DNA of 64,000 nt, taken from CAZTDU01 sp964617355. GTDB lineage: Bacteria > Pseudomonadota > Gammaproteobacteria > Burkholderiales > SG8-39. The stretch is taken from positions 1 to 64,000 of the forward strand of contig CAZTXP010000037.1 in the NCBI GenBank assembly GCA_964617355.1, written 5' to 3'. The position numbers were made by a program, and so were the translations under genes. Of this stretch, positions 42,937-51,376 are shown one piece after another. Under the pieces are notes generated by a model that made no database searches, was not told the DNA's origin, and was given only the letters and a program-made list of their open reading frames with translations. The first letter of the stretch is position 1; every line of letters starts with the position of its first letter.

Positions 42937-45183
42937 ATGCGCGACTTCGGCATCCTGCAGCCCGACGTGCTGGCCACCATCGGCTCGGCCGGCAACGCCA
43001 GCGGGCCCGATCCGCTCGGCATGGTGTTGCGCGCGATCCCGGTCTCGATCCTCGCGGTGCTCGCGACGATGTTCGCGGTGGGCAACCAGGGCCCCTGGCT
43101 CGGGACGATCGCTACGATGCTCGCCTGGTCGGTCGCGCAGTGGCTGCTCGACCGCTCGGGCCGGCGCGAGCTGGCGCTGCTCGCGCTGGTCGCGGGCCTG
43201 TCGGTGTTCGCCGGCGTGGCCTGCGCGACGTACGGCTCGGTGCGCGGCCCCGCGAGCGCGCTCACGGTGGCCTCGGTCGCCGCGGCCGGGATCTTCCTGC
43301 GCCTGCCCTGGGTACTGGGCGCGATCGCGCTCAACCTCGGCGTCGTCGCCGCGCTGATCGCCGCCGAGGCCGCCGGCCTGATCCGCACCAGCGACATCCG
43401 GCCCAGCCCGGTGACGTGGCTGGTCTACGCCGGCGTCTGCGGCATCCTCGGCTTCGCCGCGTACCACATGCGCTCCACGATGCGCGCGCGGCTCGAGCGC
43501 CAGATGGCCGCGGAGGCGGCACGGGCACGGGCGCAGGAGGACGCGCGCCGCAGCAGCGAGGCGCTGGAGACCGTGTTCCGCATGGTGCCGGTGGCGCTCA
43601 CGCTGTCGCGGCTCTCGGACGCGCGCGTGATCGAGGCCAACCCGGCGAACGCGGCGCACCTGGGCTACACGCGCGAGGAGATGCTTGCGCTCGACGACGT
43701 GCGCGCGACCTGGGCCGATCCCGAGGACTACGCGCGCCTCGCGCGAGAGGTCGACTACGCGCGCCTCGCGCGCGCGGTCGACGGGCGCGGCCCCACCGCC
43801 ACGATCGAGGCACGCCAGCGCACGCGCGCCGGGGACCTCGTCGACGTGCAGGCCTGGGCGGCGCGCGTCGACGTCGCCGGCGAGCCCTGCCTGCTGGTCG
43901 CGGCGATCAACGTCACCGACCGCAAGCGCGACGAGGCACTGCTCTACCGCCTCGCCGAGGGCGTCGCCGGCGCCACCGGCCAGCCGCTCTTCGCGTCGCT
44001 GGTCGAGCACCTCGCGGACGTGCTCGGCTGCGAGATCGCGTTCTGCGGCGAGGTCACCGGCCGCGGCGCGGTGCGCGCGCTCGCGCTGCGCAAGGACGGC
44101 GCGATGGCGCGCGACGCGACGCTGGACCTCGCCGGCACGCCCGACGCGCACCTGCCCTTCGACGGCAGCCCGAGCCTCACGCCCGACGGCGTGCTCGCCG
44201 CGTGGCCGGGCGCCGTCGCGCTCGACCCGCGCGTGCGAGGACACGCCGGCATGCTGTTGCGCGACGACGATGGCGGCGCGATCGGCCTGCTCTCGGCCTA
44301 CGCCTACCACCCGCTCGCGTGGTCGCCTCGCGCCGAAGCGCTGTTCCGCATCTTCGCCGCGCGCGCCGAGGCGGAGCTGCGCCACCTGCGCCGCGACCGC
44401 GAGCTGCAGGACCTGCGACGCTCGCTGGAATTGCGCGTGCGCGAGCGCACGCAGGACCTCGAGACCTTCTCGTACTCGGTGTCGCACGACCTGCGCGCGC
44501 CGCTGCGCGCGGTGAGCGGCATGTCGTCGATCCTGCGCCAGGACTTCGGCGCCACGCTCGCGCCCGCCGCGATCGGGTACCTCGACCGCATCGACCACAA
44601 CGCGCTCAAGATGGGGCGGCTGGTCGACGGCCTGATCGAGTTCGCGCGCCTGGGCCTCGCGCCGCTCGAGCCGCGCGAGGTCGAGATGCGCCCGCTGGTC
44701 GAGCGCGCCGCGTCCGGCCTCGACGCCTTTGCCGACGGCCGCGTCGAGCTGCGCATCGGCACGCTGCACCCCGCGGTGGGCGAGCCGCGCATGCTGGCGC
44801 TGGCCTGGCACCACCTGCTCGACAACGCGGCCAAGTTCTCGGCCTCGATCGGGCACCCGTGCGTGCACGTCAACTCGGAGCGACTGCCCGACGGCTGGGT
44901 GCGCTACTCGGTCGCCGACAACGGCGTCGGCTTCGACCCGGCGTACGCGCACAAGATCTTCGGCGTGTTCGAGCGCCTGCACGACGAGGCGCGATTCGAG
45001 GGCACCGGCATCGGCCTCGCGCTCGTGCGCCGCATCGTGCTGCGCCATGGCGGCACCACCGAGGCGCGCGGCGAGCCGGGCCGCGGCGCGACCCTGTCGT
45101 TCATCCTGCCGCCCGCTCAGGCCGGCGGCAGCACGATCGCGGTGTCGTCGCGGTTGCCCCACTCGCCCCACGACGAGACGTAG
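42937..45183 (+). CDS. Membrane sensor histidine kinase with PAS and GAF-like domains
   Basis: A 748-residue kinase. About six N-terminal membrane helices (residues 28-175) are followed by a coiled segment, a PAS domain (VIEANPANAAHLGYTREEM) and a GAF-like domain (VEHLADVLGCEIAFCGEV). The HisKA box is SYSVSHDLRAPLRAVSG. The ATPase has N box HHLLDNAAKFS, G1 VADNGVGFD, F box IFGVFERLH and G2 GTGIGLALVRRI. No response regulator is adjacent. Its last 22 codons overlap the convergent rhodanese gene. Confidence 0.9.
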   Translation: MRDFGILQPDVLATIGSAGNASGPDPLGMVLRAIPVSILAVLATMFAVGNQGPWLGTIATMLAWSVAQWLLDRSGRRELALLALVAGLSVFAGVACATYGSVRGPASALTVASVAAAGIFLRLPWVLGAIALNLGVVAALIAAEAAGLIRTSDIRPSPVTWLVYAGVCGILGFAAYHMRSTMRARLERQMAAEAARARAQEDARRSSEALETVFRMVPVALTLSRLSDARVIEANPANAAHLGYTREEMLALDDVRATWADPEDYARLAREVDYARLARAVDGRGPTATIEARQRTRAGDLVDVQAWAARVDVAGEPCLLVAAINVTDRKRDEALLYRLAEGVAGATGQPLFASLVEHLADVLGCEIAFCGEVTGRGAVRALALRKDGAMARDATLDLAGTPDAHLPFDGSPSLTPDGVLAAWPGAVALDPRVRGHAGMLLRDDDGGAIGLLSAYAYHPLAWSPRAEALFRIFAARAEAELRHLRRDRELQDLRRSLELRVRERTQDLETFSYSVSHDLRAPLRAVSGMSSILRQDFGATLAPAAIGYLDRIDHNALKMGRLVDGLIEFARLGLAPLEPREVEMRPLVERAASGLDAFADGRVELRIGTLHPAVGEPRMLALAWHHLLDNAAKFSASIGHPCVHVNSERLPDGWVRYSVADNGVGFDPAYAHKIFGVFERLHDEARFEGTGIGLALVRRIVLRHGGTTEARGEPGRGATLSFILPPAQAGGSTIAVSSRLPHSPHDET
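43729..43791 (+). repeat. In-frame tandem duplication inside the kinase PAS domain
   Basis: The protein reads DYARLAREV immediately followed by DYARLARAV. The DNA repeats a unit of 27 bases almost exactly, starting near 43729. The repeat keeps the frame and lengthens the PAS beta-sheet region by nine residues. Confidence 0.75.
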
Positions 45184-45971
45184 TTCCGGACGCGCGGGTA
45201 GCCGAGCGACTTCAGCGCGAGGAAGGTGCTCGCCGAACGGTAGCCGCCCTGGCAGACCGGAATCACGACCTTGTCGGGCGTCACGCCGCGCGACTCGTAC
45301 AGCGCGCGGATCTCGTTCGCCGGGCGCAGCGAGCCGTCGGGCGCGATGTGCTCGCGCCAGAACACGTGCACCGCGCCGGGGATCGTGCCGGCACGCTTCG
45401 CGCGCTTCTCGGTGCCGCGATGCTCGGATTCGCGGCGCACGTCGACGATCACCGAGCCGGGATCGCCGATCGCCGCGGCGACGTCGAAGCGCGTGGCGAG
45501 GAACGAGCGGTTCTGCTCGCTGCGGAACGGCGGCGCGGTGGGCGGCGAGGTCGCGGGGTCCGGGTGCGGCGGCGCCGAGTCGAGGCGCACGAGAGATCCG
45601 CCCGCCGCGGTCCACGCGTGCGTGCCGCCGTCGAGCAGCCGCGCATCGGGATGCCCCAGCACCGCGAGCAGCCACACCGCGCGCGATGCGCGCTCGCCGC
45701 TCTCGTGGTCGTAGCAGACCACCGGCCGCTCCGCGGTCACGCCGCGCGCGCCGAACAGCACGCGGAAGATGCCGAGGAACGAGGCCAGCGGCGCCTCGGC
45801 GGAATCCGACAGGCTGATGCCGTAGAGGTCGAGCGGCCTCGCGCCCGGGATGTGGCCGACCGCATAGTCCTCGGCCGGCCGCAGGTCGAGCAGCGTGACC
45901 GCGCCCAGCTGCTCGCGCAGTTCGCGAGCCGTGACGAGGTAACGCGTATCCGTGAAGCCCTTCGTGTCCAT
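45117..45971 (-). CDS. Tandem-rhodanese sulfurtransferase
   Basis: A 284-residue protein with two rhodanese domains. The first carries DLRPAEDYAVGHIPGARPL and a CYDHESG loop (VVCYDHESG). The second has the active-site loop VCQGGYRSAS (catalytic Cys). The GAVHVFW and NRSFLATRFDVA segments match thiosulfate/3-mercaptopyruvate sulfurtransferases. It shares one base with the preceding Gly-rich gene. Its 3' end overlaps the end of the kinase gene by 67 bases in antisense. Confidence 0.88.
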   Translation of the reverse strand: MDTKGFTDTRYLVTARELREQLGAVTLLDLRPAEDYAVGHIPGARPLDLYGISLSDSAEAPLASFLGIFRVLFGARGVTAERPVVCYDHESGERASRAVWLLAVLGHPDARLLDGGTHAWTAAGGSLVRLDSAPPHPDPATSPPTAPPFRSEQNRSFLATRFDVAAAIGDPGSVIVDVRRESEHRGTEKRAKRAGTIPGAVHVFWREHIAPDGSLRPANEIRALYESRGVTPDKVVIPVCQGGYRSASTFLALKSLGYPRVRNYVSSWGEWGNRDDTAIVLPPA

Positions 45972-46663
45972 CAGTCGCCTCCGCCTCCGCCGCACCCGCC
46001 GCCGCCGCAACCGGAGTCGCCGCCCGAGTCGCCGCCGATCGAGAAATCGCCGCCATCGACGCCGTCGCCGGCCGTGCGCTCGCCGAGCTCGGCGCCGCAA
46101 TGCACGTTGCGCGCGCCGTCGCCGACCGTCGGCCCGCAGTTCGCCACGTAGCGAAAGCCATCGGCGACGCCGAGCTTGCCGTCGATCGCGAAGAGGAGCG
46201 GCACCCGCGCGGGCGCGGCCGGGTTGATGTTCTCCTCGCGGCAGGCGTAGTGCCACGTGCGCCTGAGGCCCGTGTCGTCGTTCTGCCCGTGGCTCAGCAC
46301 CGCCGCGGGCACGTGATGCATGTAGCCGCCGAACGCCGCCTTGCAGAACGCGTGGTACTCGCGCGTGTAGAGGATGAACTCGTGCCACAGGTCGTCCACC
46401 ACCTTCGAGGGCATGGACACGAATTTCATGCCGCTCGAGAGATGGCAAAGGAAGTACTGCCGCAGCGCCTGCGCGACCAGCGCGTGGTACTTCGGATCCA
46501 CCTCGGGGCGGCGCTCGCCGAGCTTGTGGAACAGGCCGCGCGGCAGCTGGAAGGTGCGGATGTGGCGCTCGCGCCGCGCCGCCGACACCTTCGTCCACAG
46601 CGTCACGATGGCGAACGTCGCCACCGCCGCCAATGCGATCGCCAGCAGCACGTACTTGGTCAT
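45971..46663 (-). CDS. Membrane-anchored protein with Gly/Cys-rich tail
   Basis: A 230-residue protein with one N-terminal helix (YVLLAIALAAVATFAIVTLW). A conserved-looking soluble core contains SKVVDDLWHEFILYTREYHAFCKAAFGGYMHHVP, a motif I have seen in glycine-rich-domain proteins of unknown function. The C-terminal 30 residues are almost only Gly, Asp, Ser and Cys (GGDSGCGGGGCGGGGGD). Coupled to the upstream gene by four bases. Confidence 0.75.
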   Translation of the reverse strand: MTKYVLLAIALAAVATFAIVTLWTKVSAARRERHIRTFQLPRGLFHKLGERRPEVDPKYHALVAQALRQYFLCHLSSGMKFVSMPSKVVDDLWHEFILYTREYHAFCKAAFGGYMHHVPAAVLSHGQNDDTGLRRTWHYACREENINPAAPARVPLLFAIDGKLGVADGFRYVANCGPTVGDGARNVHCGAELGERTAGDGVDGGDFSIGGDSGGDSGCGGGGCGGGGGD

Positions 46664-47160
46664 GCCTGCGCCCTCCCTTCATCCCGCTGGTTCCTCGCCG
46701 TGCCGATCCGCGTGCCGACCAGTACGCCGATCACCGTGAGCAGGGCGCCGACCAGCACCTGGTCGATGACGAACGCGGCCTCGCTGCCCGCGAACACGAG
46801 GCCGAGCAGCACCGAGATGCCGGCGAGGATCCACCCGAGGCGCGCCTCGTCGCGCTTCGCGATGCGCGCGCACACGTAGCCCCCGAGCGCCGACGCGGCC
46901 GCGCCGCACGCGGTGGCGAGCAGCGTCAGGGGCGTCCAGCCGGACTGGCGCAGCAGCTGCGCCGAGAATTCCTCGGCCGAGGCGCCGGTCCCGGCGAGCA
47001 CCATGGCGAACACGATCGACAGCACCGTGCCGCTCGCGATCGTCGCGCCGATGTCCACCACCGCGCCGACGAGCACCGCCTTCACCGGCGAGCCCGGCGC
47101 GAGGTCGGGCCGGTCCGCGACCCTCGCGTCCGGCGGCGTGAACGGATTGGGCGGGGTCAT
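46660..47160 (-). CDS. Hypothetical four-helix membrane protein
   Basis: A 166-residue protein starting MTPPNPFTPPDARVAD. Four hydrophobic segments follow (around KAVLVGAVVDIGATI, TPLTLLATACGAAASALGGYV, LGWILAGISVLLGLVFAG, VLVGALLTVIGVLVG). First gene of a three-gene coupled run with the Gly-rich protein and the rhodanese. Confidence 0.72.
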   Translation of the reverse strand: MTPPNPFTPPDARVADRPDLAPGSPVKAVLVGAVVDIGATIASGTVLSIVFAMVLAGTGASAEEFSAQLLRQSGWTPLTLLATACGAAASALGGYVCARIAKRDEARLGWILAGISVLLGLVFAGSEAAFVIDQVLVGALLTVIGVLVGTRIGTARNQRDEGRAQA

Positions 47161-47177
47161 CGCCACGATCCCGGCCG

Positions 47178-47639
47178 CTAGGGCGCGACCTCGACCACCG
47201 CCTTCAGGATGACGGGCACTCCGCCGCGCAGGGAACTCGCGCCGAGCACCGAGCGCGCGTGCACGCCCTTCTCGCCGAACACCTCGACGAGCAGGTCGGA
47301 GCACCCGTTCATCACCTTGGGGTGGTCCTCGAACTCGGGCACCGCGTTCAGGAAGCCCTGGATCTCGACCACGCGCGCGACCCGGTCGAGCGAGCCCAGC
47401 TCCGCGCGCATCACCGCGATCAGGTCGAGCGCCGTGGTGCGCGCGAAGCGGTAGCCCTGCTCGACGGTGAACTCCTTGCCGAGCCGGCCCTTGGGCAGCC
47501 GGCCGTCCTCGGGCAGCGGCGCCTTGCCCGCGATGAAGAGCAGGTTCCCGGTGCGCACTGCGTTGACGTAATTGGCGGCGGGCGAAGTGCCGGCGGGGAT
47601 GGCGAGGCCGAGCTCTCGGATGCGCTGTTCGGCGGACAT
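47178..47639 (-). CDS. RidA-family protein
   Basis: A 153-residue member of the YjgF/YER057c/UK114 family. The start MSAEQRIRELGLAIPAGTSPAANYVNAVRTGNLLFIAG and the later HARSVLGASSL (conserved Arg) are typical of the longer RidA subfamily. Enamine/imine deaminase or related hydrolytic activity is expected but subgroup roles vary. Confidence 0.88.
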   Translation of the reverse strand: MSAEQRIRELGLAIPAGTSPAANYVNAVRTGNLLFIAGKAPLPEDGRLPKGRLGKEFTVEQGYRFARTTALDLIAVMRAELGSLDRVARVVEIQGFLNAVPEFEDHPKVMNGCSDLLVEVFGEKGVHARSVLGASSLRGGVPVILKAVVEVAP

Positions 47640-47782
47640 GGGAAGCTCCTCTCTGGCAACGGCGACTGCGGGCGGGGAATACGGCCGGAATGCTGGCGCC
47701 GCCTTCGATCGGGCGAATCGCGCAGGGACGGGGATCCGGACGCTCGCGACGGGCTGGTTCGCATCATGCCGCATTCGCCCGG

Positions 47783-48400
47783 CTACGGCCGCCACGACGC
47801 CACGACCTCGCCCGCGACCCTGCGCGCGCCCGCGACCCCGCCGTGCTTGTCGTAGAACCACGCCGCAACCAGCAGCCCCTTCCGGTGCGCCACCGCGTAC
47901 AGGTGCGCCGGCTCCTCGTACGTGCCGAGCCAGCCGGAGCGACGCACCGCGAGCTGGCGCGTGCGCTCGGGGCCGTCCGGCCCGTCGGCGCGCTCGATCG
48001 GGAAGTGCTTCTCCTTGCCGTCCCAGCGCTGGCCCGGGATCTCGGAGGCCGCGCTCCAGAGGGTCGACAGCGCGGCGCCCGCCTGCTGCACGAAGCGGTC
48101 CAGCGACGCGAAGCGCGCCGGCAAACCGACCGCGAGCATGCCATCGCAATCCGGATGCCCCGACAGCGTCGAGTCCCAGTTGCGATACGCCACCAGCGCA
48201 TCGGGGGCGCGGTCCGCGTAGTTCGGATAGCTCGTCTTCACCAGGAACGGCGAGGGCACCGCCACCGACCCGCCGCCCGGCAGCGCTGCGCGCGATTGCG
48301 CGAAGGCGAGCGGCGCGAACGGGATTCCGGCAAGCGCGAGGAGCAGCGAGCGGCGAGAATGGTTCAGAAGATGCCGCGGACCGGCACGCTCGGCGCTCAC
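47783..48400 (-). CDS. Exported protein of unknown function
   Basis: A 205-residue protein. The N-terminus has RRSLLLALAGIPFAPLAFAQS, a signal peptide with two arginines. The mature part includes YPNYADRAPDALVAYRNWDSTLSGHPDCDGM. It overlaps the ParD-like antitoxin gene by four bases and takes the place where a ParE toxin would normally be. No family recognised. Confidence 0.7.
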   Translation of the reverse strand: MSAERAGPRHLLNHSRRSLLLALAGIPFAPLAFAQSRAALPGGGSVAVPSPFLVKTSYPNYADRAPDALVAYRNWDSTLSGHPDCDGMLAVGLPARFASLDRFVQQAGAALSTLWSAASEIPGQRWDGKEKHFPIERADGPDGPERTRQLAVRRSGWLGTYEEPAHLYAVAHRKGLLVAAWFYDKHGGVAGARRVAGEVVASWRP

Positions 48401-48648
48401 GCCTTCGCGCGCGGCCGAACCGCCCTGCCGACCTGGGCACGCAGGCTGTCGAAGTACATCGCGCCAGCAGGCACGGACGACGTGGAGCGCACGCCCGCCA
48501 GCAACAGGTCACGCAATTGCTGCCGTTGTTGCTCGCGAAGGAGCAACTCCCTCACGTAACCGCTACGCGTGCCATAGCCCCGCTCGCCGACCGCCTTGTC
48601 GATGAAGGTCTTGAGCGAATCGGGCAAGGATATGTTCAGCCTGACCAT
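48397..48648 (-). CDS. ParD-like ribbon-helix-helix antitoxin, no toxin adjacent
   Basis: An 83-residue protein. MVRLNISLPDSLKTFIDKAVGERGYGTRSGYVRELLLREQ is the classic ParD RHH opening. No ParE-type gene follows; the coupled downstream gene encodes an exported protein. It may be an orphan antitoxin or a simple RHH regulator. Confidence 0.82.
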   Translation of the reverse strand: MVRLNISLPDSLKTFIDKAVGERGYGTRSGYVRELLLREQQRQQLRDLLLAGVRSTSSVPAGAMYFDSLRAQVGRAVRPRAKA

Positions 48649-48749
48649 CGGGAAAGCCTAGGCGTCTCGGCGAATTCTGGCAACACCAAGCCCGCAAGGC
48701 CCGCGCAATAGCCCACCCGCACTCAAGAATCCGTCGCCAGCGCCGACAG

Positions 48750-49025
48750 CTAGACCGACTTGCCCAGCACGTCCGCCATGCGCGTCTGCCAGCCGGGGCC
48801 CGTGGCCTTCCAGCGCGCGAGCGTCTCGGGCGGCAGGCGAAGGCTGATGGCGACCTTGGCGTCGTGCGATTTCGGCCGCCCCCGCGGCTTGAGCATCGCG
48901 GCGGCCGCGCGCGCGCCGAAGATCCGGGGCAGCACGTCCCTCGCAGGCCGCGCCTCCGCGATCATCTTCGCGGTCCACTCCGGATTCTTCCGCAGGGACT
49001 TCCTAGGACTGGAGCGCTTCTTCAT
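48750..49025 (-). CDS. brnA: BrnA-type antitoxin
   Basis: A 91-residue protein starting MKKRSSPRKSLRKNPEW. The C-terminal RHH segment is KSHDAKVAISLRLPPETLARWKATGPGWQTRMADVL, typical of BrnA. The ATG at 49025 is preferred over a GTG five codons upstream because a GAGG ribosome site precedes it. The gene overlaps the end of the BrnT gene by 23 bases. Confidence 0.85.
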   Translation of the reverse strand: MKKRSSPRKSLRKNPEWTAKMIAEARPARDVLPRIFGARAAAAMLKPRGRPKSHDAKVAISLRLPPETLARWKATGPGWQTRMADVLGKSV

Positions 49026-49272
49026 ATCGCCTGACCTCACGCTTGTTGGCCTTGCGCAGGCTGATCACCCGGGGCCTGCCCTCGCGCGGCGTGAAAACCA
49101 CGCTGTGCAGCCGGTCGCCGATGAACCCGAGCACGCAATACCGCCGCTCGCCGTAGTCCTTGCGCCGGTCTTCCCAGATTAGCGCCGTGGACCAGTCGAG
49201 TTCCGCGGCAAGATCCAGCGAAAGGCCGCGCTGCTCGAGATTGCGGCGCTCCTTCTCCGGATCCTTGTCCAC
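49003..49272 (-). CDS. brnT: BrnT-type toxin
   Basis: An 89-residue RelE-fold ribonuclease toxin. Landmarks are KERRNLEQRGLSLDLAAELDW, DYGERRYCVLGFIGDRLHSVVFTPREG and ISLRKANKREVRRYEEA, the BrnT pattern. Starts at a GTG 4 bases from an AT-rich palindromic operator. Toxin-first order with an overlapping antitoxin is normal for brnTA. Confidence 0.88.
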   Translation of the reverse strand: MDKDPEKERRNLEQRGLSLDLAAELDWSTALIWEDRRKDYGERRYCVLGFIGDRLHSVVFTPREGRPRVISLRKANKREVRRYEEALQS

Positions 49273-49276
49273 CGAT

Positions 49277-49294
49277 TAATTGTATATACGATTA
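49277..49294. promoter_or_regulatory. Palindromic operator/promoter of brnTA
   Basis: An 18-base palindrome TAATyGTATATACrATTA, broken only at two symmetric positions. It contains a -10-like TATACA on the minus strand and sits immediately upstream of brnT. AT-rich island in GC-rich DNA. BrnA, alone or with BrnT, is the likely binder, since the system is known to self-repress. Confidence 0.6.
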
Positions 49295-49308
49295 TTCAGC
49301 GCCGCAAG

Positions 49309-49737
49309 CTACGCCGCACCCGCCGGCCTTGGCGGCGGCGGCTGCGCCTCGAAACGCTGCAGCGAAGCGTCCATGCACGCCCACGCGGGCGCGCTGGCGC
49401 TCCAGATGTTGGCGACGGGCCGCACCGACGAGGGATCGTCCAGCGTGCCGACGCGCACCACCACGAACCCCGGATAGCCGGGCGACTCGGCGAAGAGGTG
49501 GCAGCCGCAGCGCGAGCAGAAGCGCCGCCGCACCGCGTTGCCGCTCTCCGCGGGGCGCACGAGCTCGGTCATCGGCCCCGACACCTCGAGCGCGCTCGCC
49601 GGGAACACCGCGTTCACGGTGCCGTTGGCCGCGATGCGCTGGCAATCGCGGCACCAGCACACGCGCGCGCCCACCGGATCGGCCGTCAATCGATAGCGCA
49701 CTTCACCGCAAAGGCAACCACCGGTACGGTCCATCAT
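49309..49737 (-). CDS. GFA-family (glutathione-dependent formaldehyde-activating-like) zinc protein
   Basis: A 142-residue protein. Zinc ligands are visible as GGCLCGEVRY, CWCRDCQR and RRFCSRCGCHLF. Fold and motifs are those of the GFA/CENP-V family. Most members are of unknown function; true S-hydroxymethylglutathione synthase activity is not established. Confidence 0.85.
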   Translation of the reverse strand: MMDRTGGCLCGEVRYRLTADPVGARVCWCRDCQRIAANGTVNAVFPASALEVSGPMTELVRPAESGNAVRRRFCSRCGCHLFAESPGYPGFVVVRVGTLDDPSSVRPVANIWSASAPAWACMDASLQRFEAQPPPPRPAGAA

Positions 49738-49781
49738 GGGGACTCCTGTCGATGAACGCTCGTTGACGACGCGGCCGCGGA

Positions 49782-50195
49782 CTACGGCTTCGCCCCGCCC
49801 TTCAGCTCCGCCACGCGCTTGGCTTCCTCCTTGCGGATGCGATCCATCATCGCCGCATCCGGATCCTTCCAGCCGGCGCCGCCCGCGCGCGCCATGTGCA
49901 CGACCGCGCGCGCGAATTCCTCGAGCGCGAGATCCTGCCGGCCGCCCCTGGGCGGCATGGCGCGAAGGCCGACCCACGCGTGCGCGGTGAGCACGGGCTG
50001 CCCTTCCTTGATCAGCGGCGCCCACGCCTTGCGATCGCCGAACTTCGGCGCGCCGGCCACGCCGGCGGCATGGCAGGCCGAGCAGGTCTGGGCATACACC
50101 TGCTCGCCGGACTTCAATGCCTGAGCGCCCGCGACCAGCGGGCTGCCGAGCGCGAGGGCGAGGATCGTGAAGCGTCGGGGGAAGTCGTGCGTCAT
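49782..50195 (-). CDS. Class I cytochrome c (c5-like)
   Basis: A 137-residue periplasmic protein with signal MTHDFPRRFTILALALGSPLVAGAQ. The haem motif is CSACH, and the axial methionine is probably in LRAMPPRGG. A charged tail of about 25 residues follows the domain. Small soluble electron carrier. Confidence 0.85.
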   Translation of the reverse strand: MTHDFPRRFTILALALGSPLVAGAQALKSGEQVYAQTCSACHAAGVAGAPKFGDRKAWAPLIKEGQPVLTAHAWVGLRAMPPRGGRQDLALEEFARAVVHMARAGGAGWKDPDAAMMDRIRKEEAKRVAELKGGAKP

Positions 50196-50263
50196 GGTTG
50201 CGTTGCCCTTTGCGTGCAGTGCCGCTCGAACCGGAAGGAGCGCAATTCTAAGGCGCGGCGACC

Positions 50264-50551
50264 TCAGGCCGCCCACAGCGCCCCGACCACCAGGAGCGTC
50301 GCCGCCACGCCGGCCAGCGGCGAGAGCAGCAGCGCCCTGCGCCGCGCGGCGAGTACCGGCCGGCCGAGGAACGCGAGAAACGGCAAGCCCAGGAACGCCG
50401 GTGCGCCCGACGCGAGCCCGAACCACACCCCGAACAGGGCCTCGTTGTACGCAGGATCGGGCGGCGCGACGAACCACCACGCGCAGAAATACATCATCAA
50501 GCCGCACGCGAGCGAGGCCCACGCGAAGGCGAGCCAGCGGATCAGCGACAT
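50264..50551 (-). CDS. Small membrane protein
   Basis: A 95-residue protein with three hydrophobic helices (RWLAFAWASLACGLMMYFCAWW, a Gly-rich middle helix and LLLSPLAGVAATLLVVGALW). The ATG at 50551 has a purine-rich stretch upstream and is preferred to a GTG eight codons earlier. No family recognised. Confidence 0.6.
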   Translation of the reverse strand: MSLIRWLAFAWASLACGLMMYFCAWWFVAPPDPAYNEALFGVWFGLASGAPAFLGLPFLAFLGRPVLAARRRALLLSPLAGVAATLLVVGALWAA

Positions 50552-50580
50552 CGCAACCGGCCCTCCCCCCTGCACGACGC

Positions 50581-50988
50581 TCAGTCGCGCACGGCGGCGC
50601 GCAGCGCGGCCTTCTGCGCGTCGTCGGGATTGCCGAAGAAGCGCTCATTCTTGCCGTCGCGCACCAGCAATCCCCAGGCCTTCGCGCCGTCGGCCGTGAA
50701 CAGCACGAAGAAGCGGTTGTCGCCGCAGTCGTGCGTCTTGCACACGTTGCCGACGTAGTGCGCCGCGCCGCCCACCGTGACGCGCTTGCCCGGCGACGAA
50801 GGGCCGTCCTTGGTCTTCGCGTACCGCGCGAGCCACGCATCCACGCCCTTCTCGCCCGCGAGCATCGCGTTCCACGACTTGAGGTACGCCGGCTTGGCGA
50901 GGACGTCGAAGAGGTACTCCTGCGCGAGCGCGACGGTCGACGCGAAGGCGAGCGGGAGGCAGAGCGCGAGGCGGGTGCGAAGGGTCAT
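50581..50988 (-). CDS. ivy: Ivy-family vertebrate-type lysozyme inhibitor
   Basis: A 135-residue periplasmic protein with signal MTLRTRLALCLPLAFASTVALAQ. The loop CKTHDCGDN corresponds to the lysozyme-inhibiting CKPHDC loop of Ivy, including both cysteines and the His. The surrounding KSWNAMLAGEKGVDAWLARY and FFVLFTADGAKAWGLL also fit. It protects peptidoglycan from C-type lysozyme. Confidence 0.87.
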   Translation of the reverse strand: MTLRTRLALCLPLAFASTVALAQEYLFDVLAKPAYLKSWNAMLAGEKGVDAWLARYAKTKDGPSSPGKRVTVGGAAHYVGNVCKTHDCGDNRFFVLFTADGAKAWGLLVRDGKNERFFGNPDDAQKAALRAAVRD

Positions 50989-51084
50989 GGTGGCGTGGAC
51001 CGTGGAAGGTTGAAAGCTTGCGTGAGCGGGGAATCGAGATACCGACTGTACCGGATGAATAAGGCTGCTGCGGCCCACCCTTCG

Positions 51085-51357
51085 TCAATGCACCAGCCCG
51101 ATGATCCACGACAGGAACTTGTAGAACGTGATCGTCAGCGCCACGAAGCCGGCGAGCACCCACGCGAACTTGTAGATCGTCCAGTCGGGCGTCCAGCCGA
51201 ACACGAGGAGCCAGGGCTCGCGTGCTGCCTCTTCGTAGTCGTCCTGCGCGCTGCGCGCGAACGCCACCAGCGCCGGCCAGATCACCACGCACGCGAGCGC
51301 CAGCGCCACGCCGAGCAGCACCGGATGGTCGAAGAAATCGTCGAGGGTCTGGCTCAT
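51085..51357 (-). CDS. Small two-helix membrane protein
   Basis: A 90-residue protein with helices near residues 12-32 and 63-88 and a charged loop (SAQDDYEEAAREPW) between. Possibly co-expressed with the membrane protein at 51377-51679. Function unknown. Confidence 0.65.
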   Translation of the reverse strand: MSQTLDDFFDHPVLLGVALALACVVIWPALVAFARSAQDDYEEAAREPWLLVFGWTPDWTIYKFAWVLAGFVALTITFYKFLSWIIGLVH

Positions 51358-51376
51358 GCCCGCGCGGCCGCCCCTG

